Shown here: piece after piece, positions 10,329-23,259 of the stretch | Position numbering within the stretch: position 1 is the first letter of the stretch | Layout: each line of letters opens with the position of its first letter | From: Poa pratensis | Taxonomy: Eukaryota > Streptophyta > Magnoliopsida > Poales > Poaceae | Assembly (NCBI GenBank): GCA_947311845.1 | Contig: CAMZMU010000062.1 | Location: 46,850,906 to 46,914,905 of the forward strand | Reading direction: 5' to 3' | Length of the DNA: 64,000 nucleotides | Translations under genes and position numbers: made by a program | The notes under the pieces: model-generated | What the model saw: only the letters and a program-made list of their open reading frames with translations | The model's database searches: none | Told to the model about the DNA's origin: nothing

Positions 10329-12681
10329 AGGAGTGAAAGAGCTAACACCGAGACCCAAGAATGATTTGCATGTTTTTGGATAGCTTAATGTATTTTGGTT
10401 GTATTTTCGTGACCGACCTTGATGTTGGTCAAGACTTTGTTGGCCGGACTTGATTTATTTATTATATGGTAGTCAAATTTGAAGAATGCTTATTACAAAT
10501 GCAAAATATGTAGATCAAAAAAGTCAAATGTAAATTGGGTCGGCCAGATCCGGAAGGGATTCGAGTTGGAAAGTCTTGCCAAAGCTTACGAGTCTCTACT
10601 ATAAATATGTCTTCAGGAGATGGTTGGTCCGTTTTTCACTTTCCGATTTTACCCCTGTGTGTTATGAGGATTTACCCACCCAGTCATCGGTAAGTGACAA
10701 AAAACGGTTCAAATAAAATAAACGTTTCGGAACGGCTCAACACCTAGCCGCCACCGCGATCCCCACCGTCTCCCCCAGTCGGCTCTGCGGGATGCGCAGA
10801 TGGTGAGCTCGTCGCCTCAGGCTGCCCCCCCCCCCCCCCCCCCCCCCCCGGAAAAGCGCCATCGGGTTTCATGTAATTTTTTCTGGTCCGACTTTTGAGC
10901 ACCTCAGTTCGTCGCCGCCGATGGGAGCGTTGAGTGGTTGAGACCGCCGCCGCTGCTGGCCGCACTAGCTGCAGGCTCGCAGCTACAACCTACCCCCAGT
11001 CGCCCGTCGACGCCGACTGACCTCTAGCCCAGCGTTCCCACCCCGTACGCGCAATAAACAGCGTTGGTATCCACACGCCAACCTGCAGCTCCCTTGCCTA
11101 TCGCCTTGCCGGCCAGCGGTCTCTGCACCTAATTCGAATGCCCGGCGAGCGGTCTCTTTCTCTGATTCAAGTGACCAGCTGACCACAACCATGGTTCAGA
11201 TGGAGGCTGGCTGCTCCAGGTGAATCTAGGGAGGGACAACATTAGGTAGAAAATCGGGTCTGCCTTTCGTTCAATACAGAGCAAGCTAGAGCACGCATAA
11301 ATCACAGAGCAAATCTTCTAGCTAGCTCTGGCCATCGTCAGTTCGTCACCAAGCCCGATCGACACGTCTGTCCGCTGTCTTGATTTGTAGCTTGCTCGCT
11401 TCCCTCCCCGCCGGCCGGCTACGGAGACAAATGTTAGGCGCAGCAGAGGCAGCAGCGGTGGGGGGCTGGGGCCTAGGAAGATACAGCCGGAGGAAGAGGA
11501 GAAAGCTGTCGAGGGCGGTGGCCGGCGGACCGGCGGCACCCACAGCAATCTAGACGGCAAGGAGGTCCGGTTCCGTGCGCCCCCGATCCTGATTCGATCT
11601 GTATTTCTGTTCTCTAAACTTGTAGCAGCAGCGGCATGTCCCTTGTCCGCTGTGTCCGTTGGAAATAGCGAGTAGGTGATACAGCGGACACGGAAGCCGC
11701 TAATTAGCTAATTAGCGATTCACGGATGAGGCGGAACAGAGTGGACCGGCCGGCGGCCCGTCCGCCTGCATCCTGAGATGGCACGCCTGGCTGAGCAGAG
11801 GAGAAGGACGTGCGCATGTCCTACAGTCGCGGGTGTGCTTCTTCCTCTTCCTCCTGCAGCCTCGCCGGCGCGGTCAGACTTCACAGATTCCTCATTCTAA
11901 ATGAATTTTTTGATGCTTTGCTTCCGACGGGGATGCGTTGAGGTTCCTCTGCTTCCGCGTCATGCTTAATAGTGGAAGAAATACGCCTCCTGGTAGTTTA
12001 GTACATCAGTCTACCAGCAGATGGAATGCATTTGCTCTCTGAGCATCTTGTTTTTCGTCAGACTCGTGAACCAATTATCAGAGAAACCTTGTTAATTTCA
12101 GTTGCTTTATGGGAATATGTCTGCAGCTCCAAGTACTATGCAATGAGCCAAATCACCCATTTGTTTAGCTGGCATTGTGCAGCGAGTAGGATGAAAACAA
12201 TGTAATACTGCCCATGTGCTCGATTTTCTGGTCCGATTTATTCATGTATTTGTATGACCTTGATCACTTGAATCCACCAAAGGAGTCATGCTTCTCCAAC
12301 TGTAGCCACATGATGTGCATCAAGAGGTATCGTCAATGATGAAACCGGAAGTGGATTCCTAATTTACATACTGAATCAAAGTAGATTTGTTTTTTACAAT
12401 AAAGTAGATTTGTTTTGTTTGCTGCGAGTTTCAAAGGTAGCTTAACCCATACTCACAGTAGTGCGAATGTGTTTCAGTTCAAAGGGCTTTAATGAAATTT
12501 ATTTCAAGTGTATTGTGCATAGGTTTAAAACTTTTATGTTTCAAGGCAGGAGTAGCCAGGGAACTAATTCTGAAGTGCTGTCATGTTTTAAATGGCATAA
12601 AACGAATGTGAAATCTAAGATGATCGAGTGATACAAATTACAATATTTTTAGGACTATGAACACTATCGATTCATTTTACA
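10329..12681. other. intergenic; 3'UTR-like, then GC-rich, then AT-rich
   Basis: 10329-10700 is an AT-rich tail downstream of the NAM-like exon. 10740-11860 is GC-rich with short open frames on both strands but no recognisable domain. 11900-12680 is AT-rich and ends at the motif at 12682-12699. No gene can be supported. Confidence 0.5.
10825..10849. repeat. poly-C tract (C25)
   Basis: Twenty-five consecutive C residues lie inside a GC-rich stretch. Confidence 0.95.
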
Positions 12682-12699
12682 CCCGTCGCAACGCACGGG
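12682..12699 (-). repeat. dispersed 18-bp near-palindrome, site 1
   Basis: The reverse strand reads CCCGTGCGTTGCGACGGG. Related copies are at 34131-34148 and 45325-45343, with a reduced form near 47125-47140. It marks the edge of a change from AT-rich to ordinary sequence, as expected of a transposon terminus. Confidence 0.6.
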
Positions 12700-14019
12700 C
12701 ATTTTGCTATTAGGTATAGGATGGGGTGGGCGATGTGAACTCTGTGGCTCTGCGCCGGTCGATGGGACTGGACGAGCGTGTTAGGCTTTTACGGAGTAGA
12801 CGTGTAGCGTAGGGTGTGAATTGATGGGCCGAATTTATGAGGGGGAGAGCAGCAGCATGAAGCAAATCCACATACTACTAGCATGTGCAACGAAGCTACA
12901 GCGTAGGGTTTAAACCCCTCGCGTGAGCTGCTTGGAGTACTCGTTACCTACTGGCTACTACTCCTACTTAAAAGAAAAGTAAAATAATTCAACTTTTACC
13001 TGCATGTTTAAAAAAATATCTTTCAAAACTAATGTCTTTCAATTTTAACCAAAATTGCCTTTACGAAATAAAATGATTAAAACATATCCAATGACGGATC
13101 TGGATCCGTGATGAACATCCAGTACAAAGCATCCGAATCCGATCAGGATTCGACAAATTAGAGCTGATCCAAATTAACTAGGTTTGTTGGATGGTTGAGA
13201 TAAATACATATGCGCTAGTGCTGTATTTTGAAAGTACACAAAGAGTACTCCAAAAACGAAAACCTACAAAATGAACGCAGAGTGTCGTATTATCAAATGC
13301 TTTTAAAGAATCGTGTCGTTTACGGCGGCCACGACATCAACGTCGCTGTGGCGGCGTTCTCCTTCCTGAAGGTGACTTCGAGGTCCTCCCTTCCTCCCCA
13401 TCCTGCATATCTCGGGTGAAAACCTAATTTTTCTATTTGGGCGGCGGCGGCGTTTCGGCGTCGTTGCCTCCATGGAGGCGTCGCTTGAGGCGGTGGGCTT
13501 GGTTGTCGAGCGTGGCAGTGGTTTGTTGCTAGCTAGTAGCGGTTGTTTTCCTCTGTGGTGTTGCGGCATTCTAACTGACCAAGCGCCATGGTGTTGTGCC
13601 TCCCTGAAGTGTCTGCTTGCTTACGGGTCGACGCCCTCGAACCTGGCGAGAGGGAAGTGTTCCCCTCTCCGGTTTGTCAGCAGCATCTGTCGGTGGCCGA
13701 GCCGGCTTGTCCTGGTCGTTCATGCACCGTCGCCTTTCTTTCACCGCATCTTTGGTGGCGATCTCTCCCGAGACTTTGTGTCTTGTGTCGTGGTTGGTGC
13801 TGCGGCGGCGGTGTTGTTGGTGAGTGGCGGCTTTACGAGCAATGCTTTATCCTCCCCCCCCCCCCCCCCCTGGCAGATTGTTGGTCATTGTCCATGTGTG
13901 CTCAGTGTGAGCTTATCTACCTCTCGACGGTGCGGCGCCCTTCGATCCAGGGCGAGAAAGCAGGGTGCTTTCTCTAGAGGTGTACACATTCGACATTGCG
14001 AGAAGGTTTGGCCCTAGCT
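12700..14019. other. intergenic; AT-rich then GC-rich LINE-leader-like segment
   Basis: 12700-13300 shows nothing recognisable. 13300-13980 is GC-rich, has overlapping open frames on both strands and a C17 tract at 13854-13870, and resembles leader regions of grass non-LTR elements, without a domain to prove it. Confidence 0.4.
13854..13870. repeat. poly-C tract (C17)
   Basis: Seventeen consecutive C residues. Confidence 0.95.
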
Positions 14020-15813
14020 GACATGTTCACTTTTTTCCAATTAAACAAAGAGGGTTGCCTCCGTTTGTTAGCGGACATTGTTTAGTTTTTCCATTTTTCT
14101 ATATTTTCTTCTTTTTTGAATTCTCATGAATGGTGATACATAAAAATTCTCTCGAAATATATTTTGCCTGCCACACTGGACGAATCGATAAAGTGATGAA
14201 GAAGCCTTCTTAAAAAGCAGATCATAGCTAAAAAAAAAACGAGAGGCCACACCCTCCAAGAAACAGTTGAGACCATGAAGGAACCAACGCCTCCTTGTGA
14301 AATCACCGGACAAGGACACCTCAGACCAATCAAATTGTCGCCAGATCGCCGAACCCCCGCCCTCTCGCTTTGGGCCTTGGATTGTCAATCCTGCCAGCAC
14401 ACAACAATTAACAAGAGCGGAGATAACTAGTCACATGTAAAGGATAGGAGGTCGCCAAGACCACCCACGCCAGGACCAAAGTGCTTCGAGAAAAGATACG
14501 AACAAGCCCGCTGGTGTCAATGAGACAATACTGAAGGTACTGACACTACATGACGCCACCATAAAGATTGTGACAACACACGTCGATGTCGCCAGATTCT
14601 AAGACGGTCCAGGGTTTTCACCCGGAGGCCTGGCGCGGGGAAGGTAAGCACAACGGCTCCCTGAGGAGGGTCACGACATCCACATGCATCGCCGTTGCTG
14701 GCACCGGACGATACATATAAATTCAAACAAAAAATTCCAAACACATAATTTAAACCACATAATTCAAATACATAATGCAAATGCATAGTCCGGAAATGAC
14801 ATAGTTTGAAACAAATCAACATAGTTCAAACACATAACTGAACGACATAGGTCGAGCACATTCAACCGACATAGTAACCACTTCTTATGCCACATCATGG
14901 TTCGATGACGAGAAATCCTACCTAGTGTCGGCGTTTTTTCCATGCGACAAAAGACTTGACTCATATGTCTGAGGGGGCGGTGACGATTCAGAGGCTATCA
15001 GATCTCGTAGTTCTAAGTCTCGTGGGGGTAGGTTTAGAGTTTGTGGATCTTACATTCATGCATGTGAAATTTGGATAAGTTAAAATTTACATAGGAGGGT
15101 AAAGAGATCGTAGTTTCACTTTATTTTGTGATTTAGGGTTAGAATCGTTGAGAAGGGTGCGACAAACTTCGACATGACCTTCGCGAATCTCAGATTATGG
15201 GCACAAGTTGAATATATTAAAATTTAGAGCAATCAAATGCAACAGATCATTATGGTCAAGACATTACATTTGAACCAAAACAACATTGGGTTTTCATTTC
15301 TAAAAGAACACTCGGAAATGTCCTAGTGTGTATGGTGGTAGCCACACACCCTAACGCTTGATCGACACGTATGTGCAACAGTAAAAGGAGATTACTCAAA
15401 TAGACCGGGGATGTCAATAATAATAGAGTTTATAGAATTATTAAAAAATGCTTTGAATTAGTTTCCATCTACTATGATTATCTTTATGAAAGTCAGCAGA
15501 AAAGTCAACCCATAAAATGATGACCACGAAATATTTTTTCAAAATTCTTAAATCAGCTTTATACACCAAGAATTCATGTTCTACTAGATAAATAAGTTAA
15601 AAGGGGTATATACAGCTTACATCATCGTATAACACATGGGTGTGTAGCTAGTCCCGCATAGCAAGTTGCCTTTCAAATAATATTTATCACACCCTCCTCA
15701 AGGACCACCACAATTTTGGAAGAAAACATCTACAAAATCTTCAGCAAATTTCTCCGCGGTTACTGCCACATGCCCCTTTTTGACCCTTTTTATTAGGAGG
15801 CGGCGTTTTGGGT

Positions 15814-15835
15814 AATAGGTGCAGATGCACCTATT
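15814..15835. repeat. 22-bp palindrome, centre GA
   Basis: The 10-bp arms AATAGGTGCA and TGCACCTATT are perfect inverted repeats around the dinucleotide GA. The paralogous site at 55409-55430 has identical arms around TC. Confidence 0.95.
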
Positions 15836-16366
15836 GTGTAAAACTTTTTTTCTTCAAAATGTCAAAACATTATAGAAAAAATCGATATGCATTAAAACAT
15901 TTTCGTTAGCAAAAAAAGTGTCGTGGAGAAAAAATATTTTTTGTGACATGTGCAAAAAGACAAAAAATGTCTTGTATAAAATTATTTTGCAGCGTCCGGA
16001 TTCATCTTTTTGCACATGTCAAAAAAAAAAATCTTCGCGTAACTTTTTGTGCTAACATAAAATGTTTTGAAGTATATCCAAAAGTTTATTTTTATTTTTT
16101 TACATTTTAAAATTTGTTTTTTGGGTAGTGGGTGGATTTCCATCTCTTTTTTTTGCGAATCTTTTTTTTTTCCAATCATGTGGATTTCCGTCTTTATTCC
16201 TGCTTTCTTGTACGTTTTCTTCTGTCCCCGTTTCGTTGTATTCGTTACCCCTCTTCATCAATGAAATGAGGTCTCGGCTGCTTTCTTGACAAAAAATAGT
16301 TTCAAAGATATATCTTCGAGTAGGTTTCTTTGACAAACGGAATATATTAAGGAAAACACTAATTAA

Positions 16367-17713
16367 CAGCCGGCTGTAGCTACAGCCGGGTCGATGGAAC
16401 GCGCACGCGATCCCACCGTACGTCCTTTCTTACCACGATGCAACACGACACGACCTACCACCTACCGTCAACAGGTACGACGCACATGCGCAGCAGCCAA
16501 AGTCCATGGCAGCAGCACACTCCCGCACGGCACCCACCTTTGGTTTGTGCAATGCATGCGCCGGCCACTTCCTTACTTTTTTCTTCAAATCCCTGCTATG
16601 TGCTATTTGCTGCACGTACCCATGCATGTGCCCACCCAAACTAGCTGTTTGCATGCTTAGCTAAAATACGTGTGTGCGTTCCTCTACCAATTTGCGTGCA
16701 CCCTTTGCGCATCTTCAGCTCGAACCACACAGGAAAATGTCCAATGTGTTCAATTTTACACCCTTTTTTTCCACGTGAGTGGTCCTATGGGCCATAAGCC
16801 GTTATGCTGCACCGTCGGAGCCAAAGAAGAAAATGTCCCGCGAGTGGATTGGCCCGAGAAAACGAAATCCATGGGTGAATTGGTCTAGAGATCACTCGAT
16901 CTAGCTCCAGCGAGTTCCCGGCCTGGCGAATTTGTTATTGGTGAGCTCAAATTGGTTGCGGCGGTGCCTCCATGGTCAATTGTGAAGGTCAGTGTTTAGG
17001 GATTTTTTGATGTTGCATATGGTGTTGCCATTTGCTACATGATTCTATTTTTTGTTGTGTAAGCCCAACTTAAATGCTGCAATTTTTTCTTGGTGTATGC
17101 TACAAAGAGTTTTCTCCAAAGTTACATATGTGTTTCTATAATGTTGGATAAGTTGATCACAAATGTTGGATGTGCGATTATTATTGTTACATAAATGACA
17201 CGATAGATGTTTTGCTACAACCAACTTGAAATTTGTTGCATATGTTGTTAGTTTTTGCTACATGGCCGTGTCCAAAATGCTACAACATTTTTTTTACGTC
17301 CCAAGTTTTTAGAGATTTTGATGTAGCATTTTTAAAAGCTACAAACAGAGGAAAACAATGTTACGGATATATTGTTGGGTTTGCTACATGGACGTGTCCA
17401 AAATGCTAATTTTTTTTTGTTACATGGTGTAAATTTTCCAGATTTGATGTCACATTTTGTAAAAGCTACATAAGCAGAAAAAATGTTACCGTAGCATTTT
17501 TGCATACACTAGCTTGTGTTTTATAGTGCATGGCTAACTAGCAGCTAGGGTCTACAGTCTACTACTACTAGGCATGCGAACAAGCAGCAAGGCAGCCGCA
17601 TGCACGAGCCTGGGCAAGCGACATCTCGGAAATACTGGAAAGGGCGAGGTTGACAGCGACATCACTCGTCGCGCGGACGGGCGGTCAGACCGGCTGTAGC
17701 TACATCCGGCTGA
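16367..17713. mobile_element. inverted-repeat-bounded element, copy B
   Basis: Left end 'cagccggctgtagctacagc' (from 16367) and the reverse complement of the right end near 17690-17713 share the word 'tgtagctacagccgg'. The left end itself contains a perfect 20-bp palindrome (16370-16389). The interior has repeated 'gctaca' and 'gtgtccaaaatgct' words and no open frame. It looks like a non-autonomous class II element; target duplications are not clear. Confidence 0.5.
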
Positions 17714-17826
17714 CGTGTAGCGCACGCCATTTATTAATATCAAAGATACATACAACCGATACAAAAATGTCATACAGAAGACATACAAAAGCCATGTCAT
17801 GGACGAAATTTAACCACGTGCTACGG

Positions 17827-18567
17827 TCACAGCCTTGCACGTGCGCTGGCTAGAACTCCGCATCTAGCGATCGCGTGCTCGAACTTCTTAAGAGTCGCCG
17901 CCTCCAAGGATATGACCAGGTGCGCGCTGCCATCGCCGCGCCTGCAGCATACAGGTAGACCCATCCGCCGCGCACAGTCTCCGCCCGCGACATCACGCGC
18001 GGCTTCCCCCCCGAAGTCCGCCTCATACGTGCGCAGGTGGTACCAGCTGTTCATCCGCAGCTCCGTCTCCGGCAGGTTTCCGCGGTCCTCCGGCCGCCTT
18101 CCCTTCTCGGTCTCGAAGTAGTCCACCGCTGACCTCAGCAGCTCGTCGTCGAACCGCTCCGTCGTTGCTCTTACTCGGCTCGCGACAGACGCCAGCGTCT
18201 CCGACACGACATCCTTCACCACGGCGGTGGCGAACACGTTGACGACCCCGTTGCCGAAGTACCCCGGGAGTGGCGGCTTGAGGCGATGCCTGACGTCCAC
18301 GGGAAGTTCATGCGCGTGGTGGCGCCCGGGTCCAGCTGGCGGGCGACACAAACACACTGCCAGACGAGAGCGCTCACGGCGCAGAATGTGCTAACCCCGC
18401 CGCACCGGCGCTTGAGGGCATTCAGCTGGTCCTTGGAGAAGGTGAAGACCTCGGTCGCGGCGACGGACGTCCCTGACGGCTCGTGCATAGTCAGCTTGCT
18501 GCAGAACATGGGGACGGTTTCGGGGCGGATGATGGGCGGGGACCGCGCGCGGAGGAGGCGCGGTCGT
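17827..18567 (-). pseudogene. BAHD acyltransferase copy B, 3' part
   Basis: This is the C-terminal ~60% of a second acyltransferase copy, from about codon 190 to the stop (17827-17829), cut off at its 5' side by the copia element. It matches copy C closely. It also carries small indels: one near 18010 replaces the DFGWG motif region with an out-of-frame sequence, and another near 18343 breaks the frame upstream of it. Together with 23760-24329 it represents one gene interrupted by insertion. Confidence 0.9.
18563..18567. repeat. 5-bp target-site duplication, left
   Basis: 'gtcgt' directly precedes the left LTR and is repeated at 23760-23764. The uninterrupted site in copy C (58170-58174) has a single 'gtcgt'. 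Confidence 0.97.
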
Positions 18568-19086
18568 TGTAGGAAATTGTGTCTTGCAACATTTTATATA
18601 TTTACTACATTATCCGGAATTAAACTTCAGTCCGGAAGCATCACGGAAATAACAGGAATTAATGATGTAGAATTGTACTTAAGAAAATATACTTAAGGAA
18701 GCCGGTACGCCTATACTGGAACACAGTGTATATTAATATGCTGGAATTATACCCGGGAACAGTATAGAGCGGAATGCCAGGTTGTTCATAGGATTGGCTC
18801 TATGGATTGATAAAGCCTGCGAGTTTGATTTTGTATTCGAACTCGGCGCATGACTCACACATGCGTGCTGGGACCTAATTGTTTAACAGTAATAGGCTCG
18901 GTTAATGGCTGTTAATGATAGTGTTGGTTTAACAAGTCACGAGTCTATCTGGAAACATATTGAGTTATCTGAATTTGGAGTCTATATAAAGGTCCCACTC
19001 TAGACTCAATATGCATTGTGAGCGGCACCACCGATAAGCAGAGGAATAGAGGTAGGCCGAATTAGCTCCAACCCTAATTTCTAACA
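18568..19086 (+). repeat. 5' LTR of the copia-type element
   Basis: 519 bp, TG...CA. It contains a TATA box (tctatataaa, 18981-18990). It differs from the right LTR by a ~20-bp extra segment near 18581-18605, a handful of one-base indels and very few substitutions. Confidence 0.93.
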
Positions 19087-19087
19087 T

Positions 19088-19099
19088 TGGTATCAGAGC
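19088..19099 (+). other. primer-binding site (initiator tRNA-Met type)
   Basis: TGGTATCAGAGC begins two bases after the left LTR. This is the standard plant copia PBS. Confidence 0.93.
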
Positions 19100-22031
19100 A
19101 AGATTGTTCGCCGGCCGGAAGTAAGATTTGCCGCAACGCTGTTCGCCGTGCACTCTGCCACCGTCGGAAGAGAGGCCGCCGGGCCGACACTCAACCAGAT
19201 CCTTCGTCGTCGGTCCGTCCCGTCGATTTGATCTGTCGTCGCCTTGTACTGCTACATGCTCGTTGTCTCGATCGGATTGCGTGGAGTATCTCGCCTTCGC
19301 GGCTGGGAGCGGCGTCATCTTCTTTTTGCCGTCTGCTGTTGAGATTGTGTGCTTCCGATGGCGCTGCTTTGATCCGTTGATCGAGGTCTGCCACCGTCGG
19401 CTTGTCGTCGTCATGTTCCGCTGCAAAACTCGGCTGTGCCGCATGGATCCGATCGCCGATCTGTCGCGCATGCTGCCGCTTCCCGCTGGAATACGAATCA
19501 AACTCGAAGACTCACCTGCGGAATCTGCCGATTGTGAACAGTCGCAAGACTCACCCGCGAGGAATCAATTACTCGAGGGATCAGCTTGATCTGGTCGAGG
19601 AAGGAAATCAATAATCGACGCAACACATCAGTCACGCACGGGACCGAGGAATTAATCTTGGGAAGAGGCAAGCGCATCATTGATACGATATCAAGATTCT
19701 GCTAGTACTCGAGGACGTTTTGCTGGTTGCTGCTGGTCTCTCACGATCGGACCAAGCCAGGGAAAAGCCAGCAAACGGAAGGCTTCGCATGCGTGGATCA
19801 AGCAGTTACTCACACCACCGTCATAATTCTTGCACGGGAATCGAGGAAGCTAACTACAGGAAGTTTACTTTTCAATATACAAGTGTATCACTCAGGATTG
19901 AGGAAGGTGATTCACGGAAGTCTGCCTGATGTTCGAGAATTTCTTCGCCACGTCAAGCGACTCTCCGCGGTGCAGTTTCTCAGATGAGTACCACTTCTTT
20001 AATGATTAAACATTATTTTTCTTTGAGTTATTTAGAACATGGTTGGCTCTAATTACACGGTTTAGAGAGGAAAGATCGTGTGCTTATTTTCAGCCGATAA
20101 TATTGATTATGTCAATCGAGTTTTTTTTAGCACGTCATTGATATATCTAAACCGGAAAAGGAAAGCCATGGAATTTAGACTAAGGAAACTAGACTAGTCC
20201 ACATGGTTATATCAATATTTGATTCTTTATCTGTTATATATGAGAGTTCACAGATTACATGGAATATTTTGTGTAACCTAGAAGAGGACATATATATACT
20301 TTGTAAATGTGGACTTCTTTTATTGGACACCACTCGTTTTAGAGGAAGTTGGAATTCACTTAGAGGAAATTTATTAAACTCATTGTTAGAAGGATTAATT
20401 ATTATTTTTGCTACTATGTTTTCTAATTGCTACGGGATTTACATTATCACCGGAATATATTGGACTCATTGGATTACTTCGGAATCGATCGGAATATTTA
20501 ATAATTCATCGGAATTCTCTGGCGCAACGATGATGACGTGACATGCATGAAGCATATTTATAATGGAAGTGACATTACTTATTATTTTGGAGGAATATGG
20601 AAAATACTCCAATGGAAGAGGAAATCGATATTTACTCAACGGTATGTCCAATGTTATTTCTTGCACTAAATATTTGTTTGTCACTACTTTTCCATATAGT
20701 TGGATAATGGACTTTGCCTCTACATCATAATTTGATGGAATACAATAGCAAATTTATTGACATGTGAACAATTCTAAAGGAATAATAAGTGTATTAATTA
20801 GTCACTAATGATGAATTGTATATACTTTGGAATTGGAAATTATGTAATCAAACTCTGTTTATGGAGGAACTTTCTCTTTGTCACTTACGATGAGAAGGAA
20901 TTTTGATTTACACTTCTTTATCGGAATTTGTTGATTATATATTCTATTTGGAAAAGGAAGAGTGGAATTTTGCTCAACGGAAAAGTTAGTGCATTATGTA
21001 ATTTAACACAACGGTCTCATATTATATTGATAATCCGTTGGAAGTTGGTTGTGAAGATAACTCCCATAGGGAGGAATACTTGTAATAGGAACACATGCTC
21101 ACAATTTTATTGTTGATGGAATTTACGACTTGGTCTTAATCTATAAACAGAATTACGCTTGTTAATTCTGGAATTATAAACTTTAAGTGGGAGGACTATC
21201 AGTTATGGATTTTTCTTGAATGTGACATTTGTGGTACTTTGGTTTCACACTCCCACTAGAGGTTCAATTATTTTATCTCATTTACGACTTGGTCACATAT
21301 CAAGGAAGTGGATTGGCAATTATGGAATTCTAAACTTAAGTGGGAGGATTATGATACTTCATTAGCATATATTTACGATATTTTTGGACACTCCTACTTG
21401 AGTGGATATATTTATTTATTTCATGATTCACATGATATGGTTATTAATATTTTTGACAATACAAGTCGGAAGGTTTTTGTTGTATTAACATCTCGTACTG
21501 AAGTGGAAAATCAGTTCATCAAAGGATTACAAGGTTTGAAACTGATTGGTGGGGTAAGTACACTTCAGGAATATTAAATGAAACTAATGTGATGAGCATG
21601 GAATTATTCACCGCTGTCTTATGTCATATACTCCGTGGTTGAATGGAGGAATACAACTCTTGGTTATTCCCTTGATTATGTGGAAAAGCATTACATACTA
21701 CTATTTGTTCATAAGTCATTATTTATCACAGTCACTGTTTATATTTTGTGAGCTGGAATGAAAGTTTTCTATTTACTGTCACACCGGCATATCATATGAA
21801 TAAACTCAAAGTAAACTCCCAACACTAACATGTTTAGGAAAAGTGGGAGGAATTAACATGGACCATCATATCTTGGCTATTACTGTATATTCTTTGAGGA
21901 AGTCACTCTATGTTTTAGAGGAAAAGGTACTTAAAACTCCCAACTTATGTTTTGAGGAAGTTACTAGTTTTTACTATGAGTGGAAGCATTGCGGGAAAGA
22001 ATAAACTCGGTGAGGAGGAATAAAAGTTCGG

Positions 22032-22079
22032 GAACTTGTTATTTTACCAAATAACCGCAAGCCTATAGGTTGTAAATTT
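22032..22079 (+). pseudogene. copia reverse-transcriptase relic
   Basis: The 16-residue stretch ELVILPNNRKPIGCKF corresponds to the conserved start of the copia reverse-transcriptase domain (usual form W-x-L-V-x-L-P-x-x-x-K-x-I-G-C-K-W). The flanking frame is closed on both sides. Confidence 0.75.
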
Positions 22080-22140
22080 ATTAATTTATAAGGAGGTTTA
22101 ATGCAAAATGCTTAGTGGAATTCAAATTCTAAGCTTGTTA

Positions 22141-22274
22141 TTTAATTCTTTACACAAAGGAAATATTTATACTTTGTGGAAACTCTGGAATTTAGAGGAA
22201 GGTCTTATTGTTTAATTATTTACACAAAGGAAATATTGATACTTTGTGGAAACTCTTGAATTTAGAGGAAGGTG
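22141..22274. repeat. 70-bp tandem duplication inside the copia element
   Basis: Two copies of a segment containing 'tacacaaaggaaatatt' and 'actttgtggaaactct' lie 70 bp apart with a few substitutions. Confidence 0.85.
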
Positions 22275-23250
22275 GGAACAATGACTGTGTTTGCTAATTG
22301 AATTGATCAATTCATGTTATTTGGAACAAGCTTCACATCAATGGAATATCAGGTTATACGGTTTTATTACTGATGGAAGATATTCATATACAAAGGTTAG
22401 TGTGAATTGTTTTGTGTTATCATTATATGTGCTAACTATGTTCTTATTGTTTTTGAAATATCACATTGATGGAAGTGAAAGCTTTGTTCGGTTCTAACTT
22501 TCATATGAAAGGAATGTTCCAAACTTCCTGCATTTTGGGAGTGGAATTACATATATATTTTTTGATATTTTTTCTATGGAATATTGCAAACCTGTCAAAT
22601 ACCTTTGATTAAGGGAATGATACTCCGCAAGGAACTATGTTTAAACTCGTGAGGAAAAAGGAAGAGTAATTGTCATACCACAGTTATTGTGGGACATTAT
22701 TCATGCGACCTGATCTTAGCCATGTTGTTGTAATTGTTGCTATTTTGATTAGCACGGAAATGATTTGCTGGAATTATTAGCAAACGGAATATGAATCTTA
22801 TTGAAATTTTTGGAATCACATAATGGACTCGTCGCGCAATGTCAAGGAAATATGGATTACTCATTATTCATTGATGATCTCAACCTTCAACTACGTGGAT
22901 ATTGACGCTATTTGTGATCTTGGTGAAAGATAATATATTTTATTTTATGTGTTAATATTTACTTTTGTAGGTCTTTATGGTGTGCAAAGGAAATAGATTT
23001 AGTACTCGTTATTTTATGAAATATGAATACTTTGATGCATCAAGCATTGAAGGAAGGTCTATGGCTAAGGAATTTTCTTTGTGAACTTAAGGTCGTGGAA
23101 ATGTGCATCATAACCTGTTACTTTGTGATAATTTGACTCCAAAAGTCACAAAGGTTTATATACAACGTGAGTGCACTGAAGGAATAAATTAACGCCTAAC
23201 CATGTAATAGCATGGGAATTCACTTAGCTGAAATAAAATGTTTTCAGTCA

Positions 23251-23259
23251 AGTGGGAGA
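23251..23259 (+). other. polypurine tract of the copia element
   Basis: 'agtgggaga' directly precedes the right LTR, as is usual in Triticeae copia elements. Confidence 0.9.

Larger units (their letters stand above)
14020..17826. other. copy B downstream flank, noncoding repeat DNA
   Basis: This contains a run of irregular 'acatagt..aaac' words (14720-14870), AT-rich sequence, the palindrome at 15814-15835 and the inverted-repeat-bounded segment 16367-17713. No protein-coding gene is supported. The same content is at 53613-57428. Confidence 0.75.

Noticed and set aside
10744..11560. Several short minus-strand frames in the GC-rich region
   Set aside because: Low complexity, one made almost entirely by translating the poly-C tract; no support.
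13472..14017. 181-codon open frame on the plus strand
   Set aside because: Three overlapping frames are open at once in a GC-rich leader-like segment and it crosses a C17 tract; compositional.
21308..21577. Open frame inside the copia element as a functional gene
   Set aside because: No conserved copia domain is complete and the surrounding interior is full of stops.
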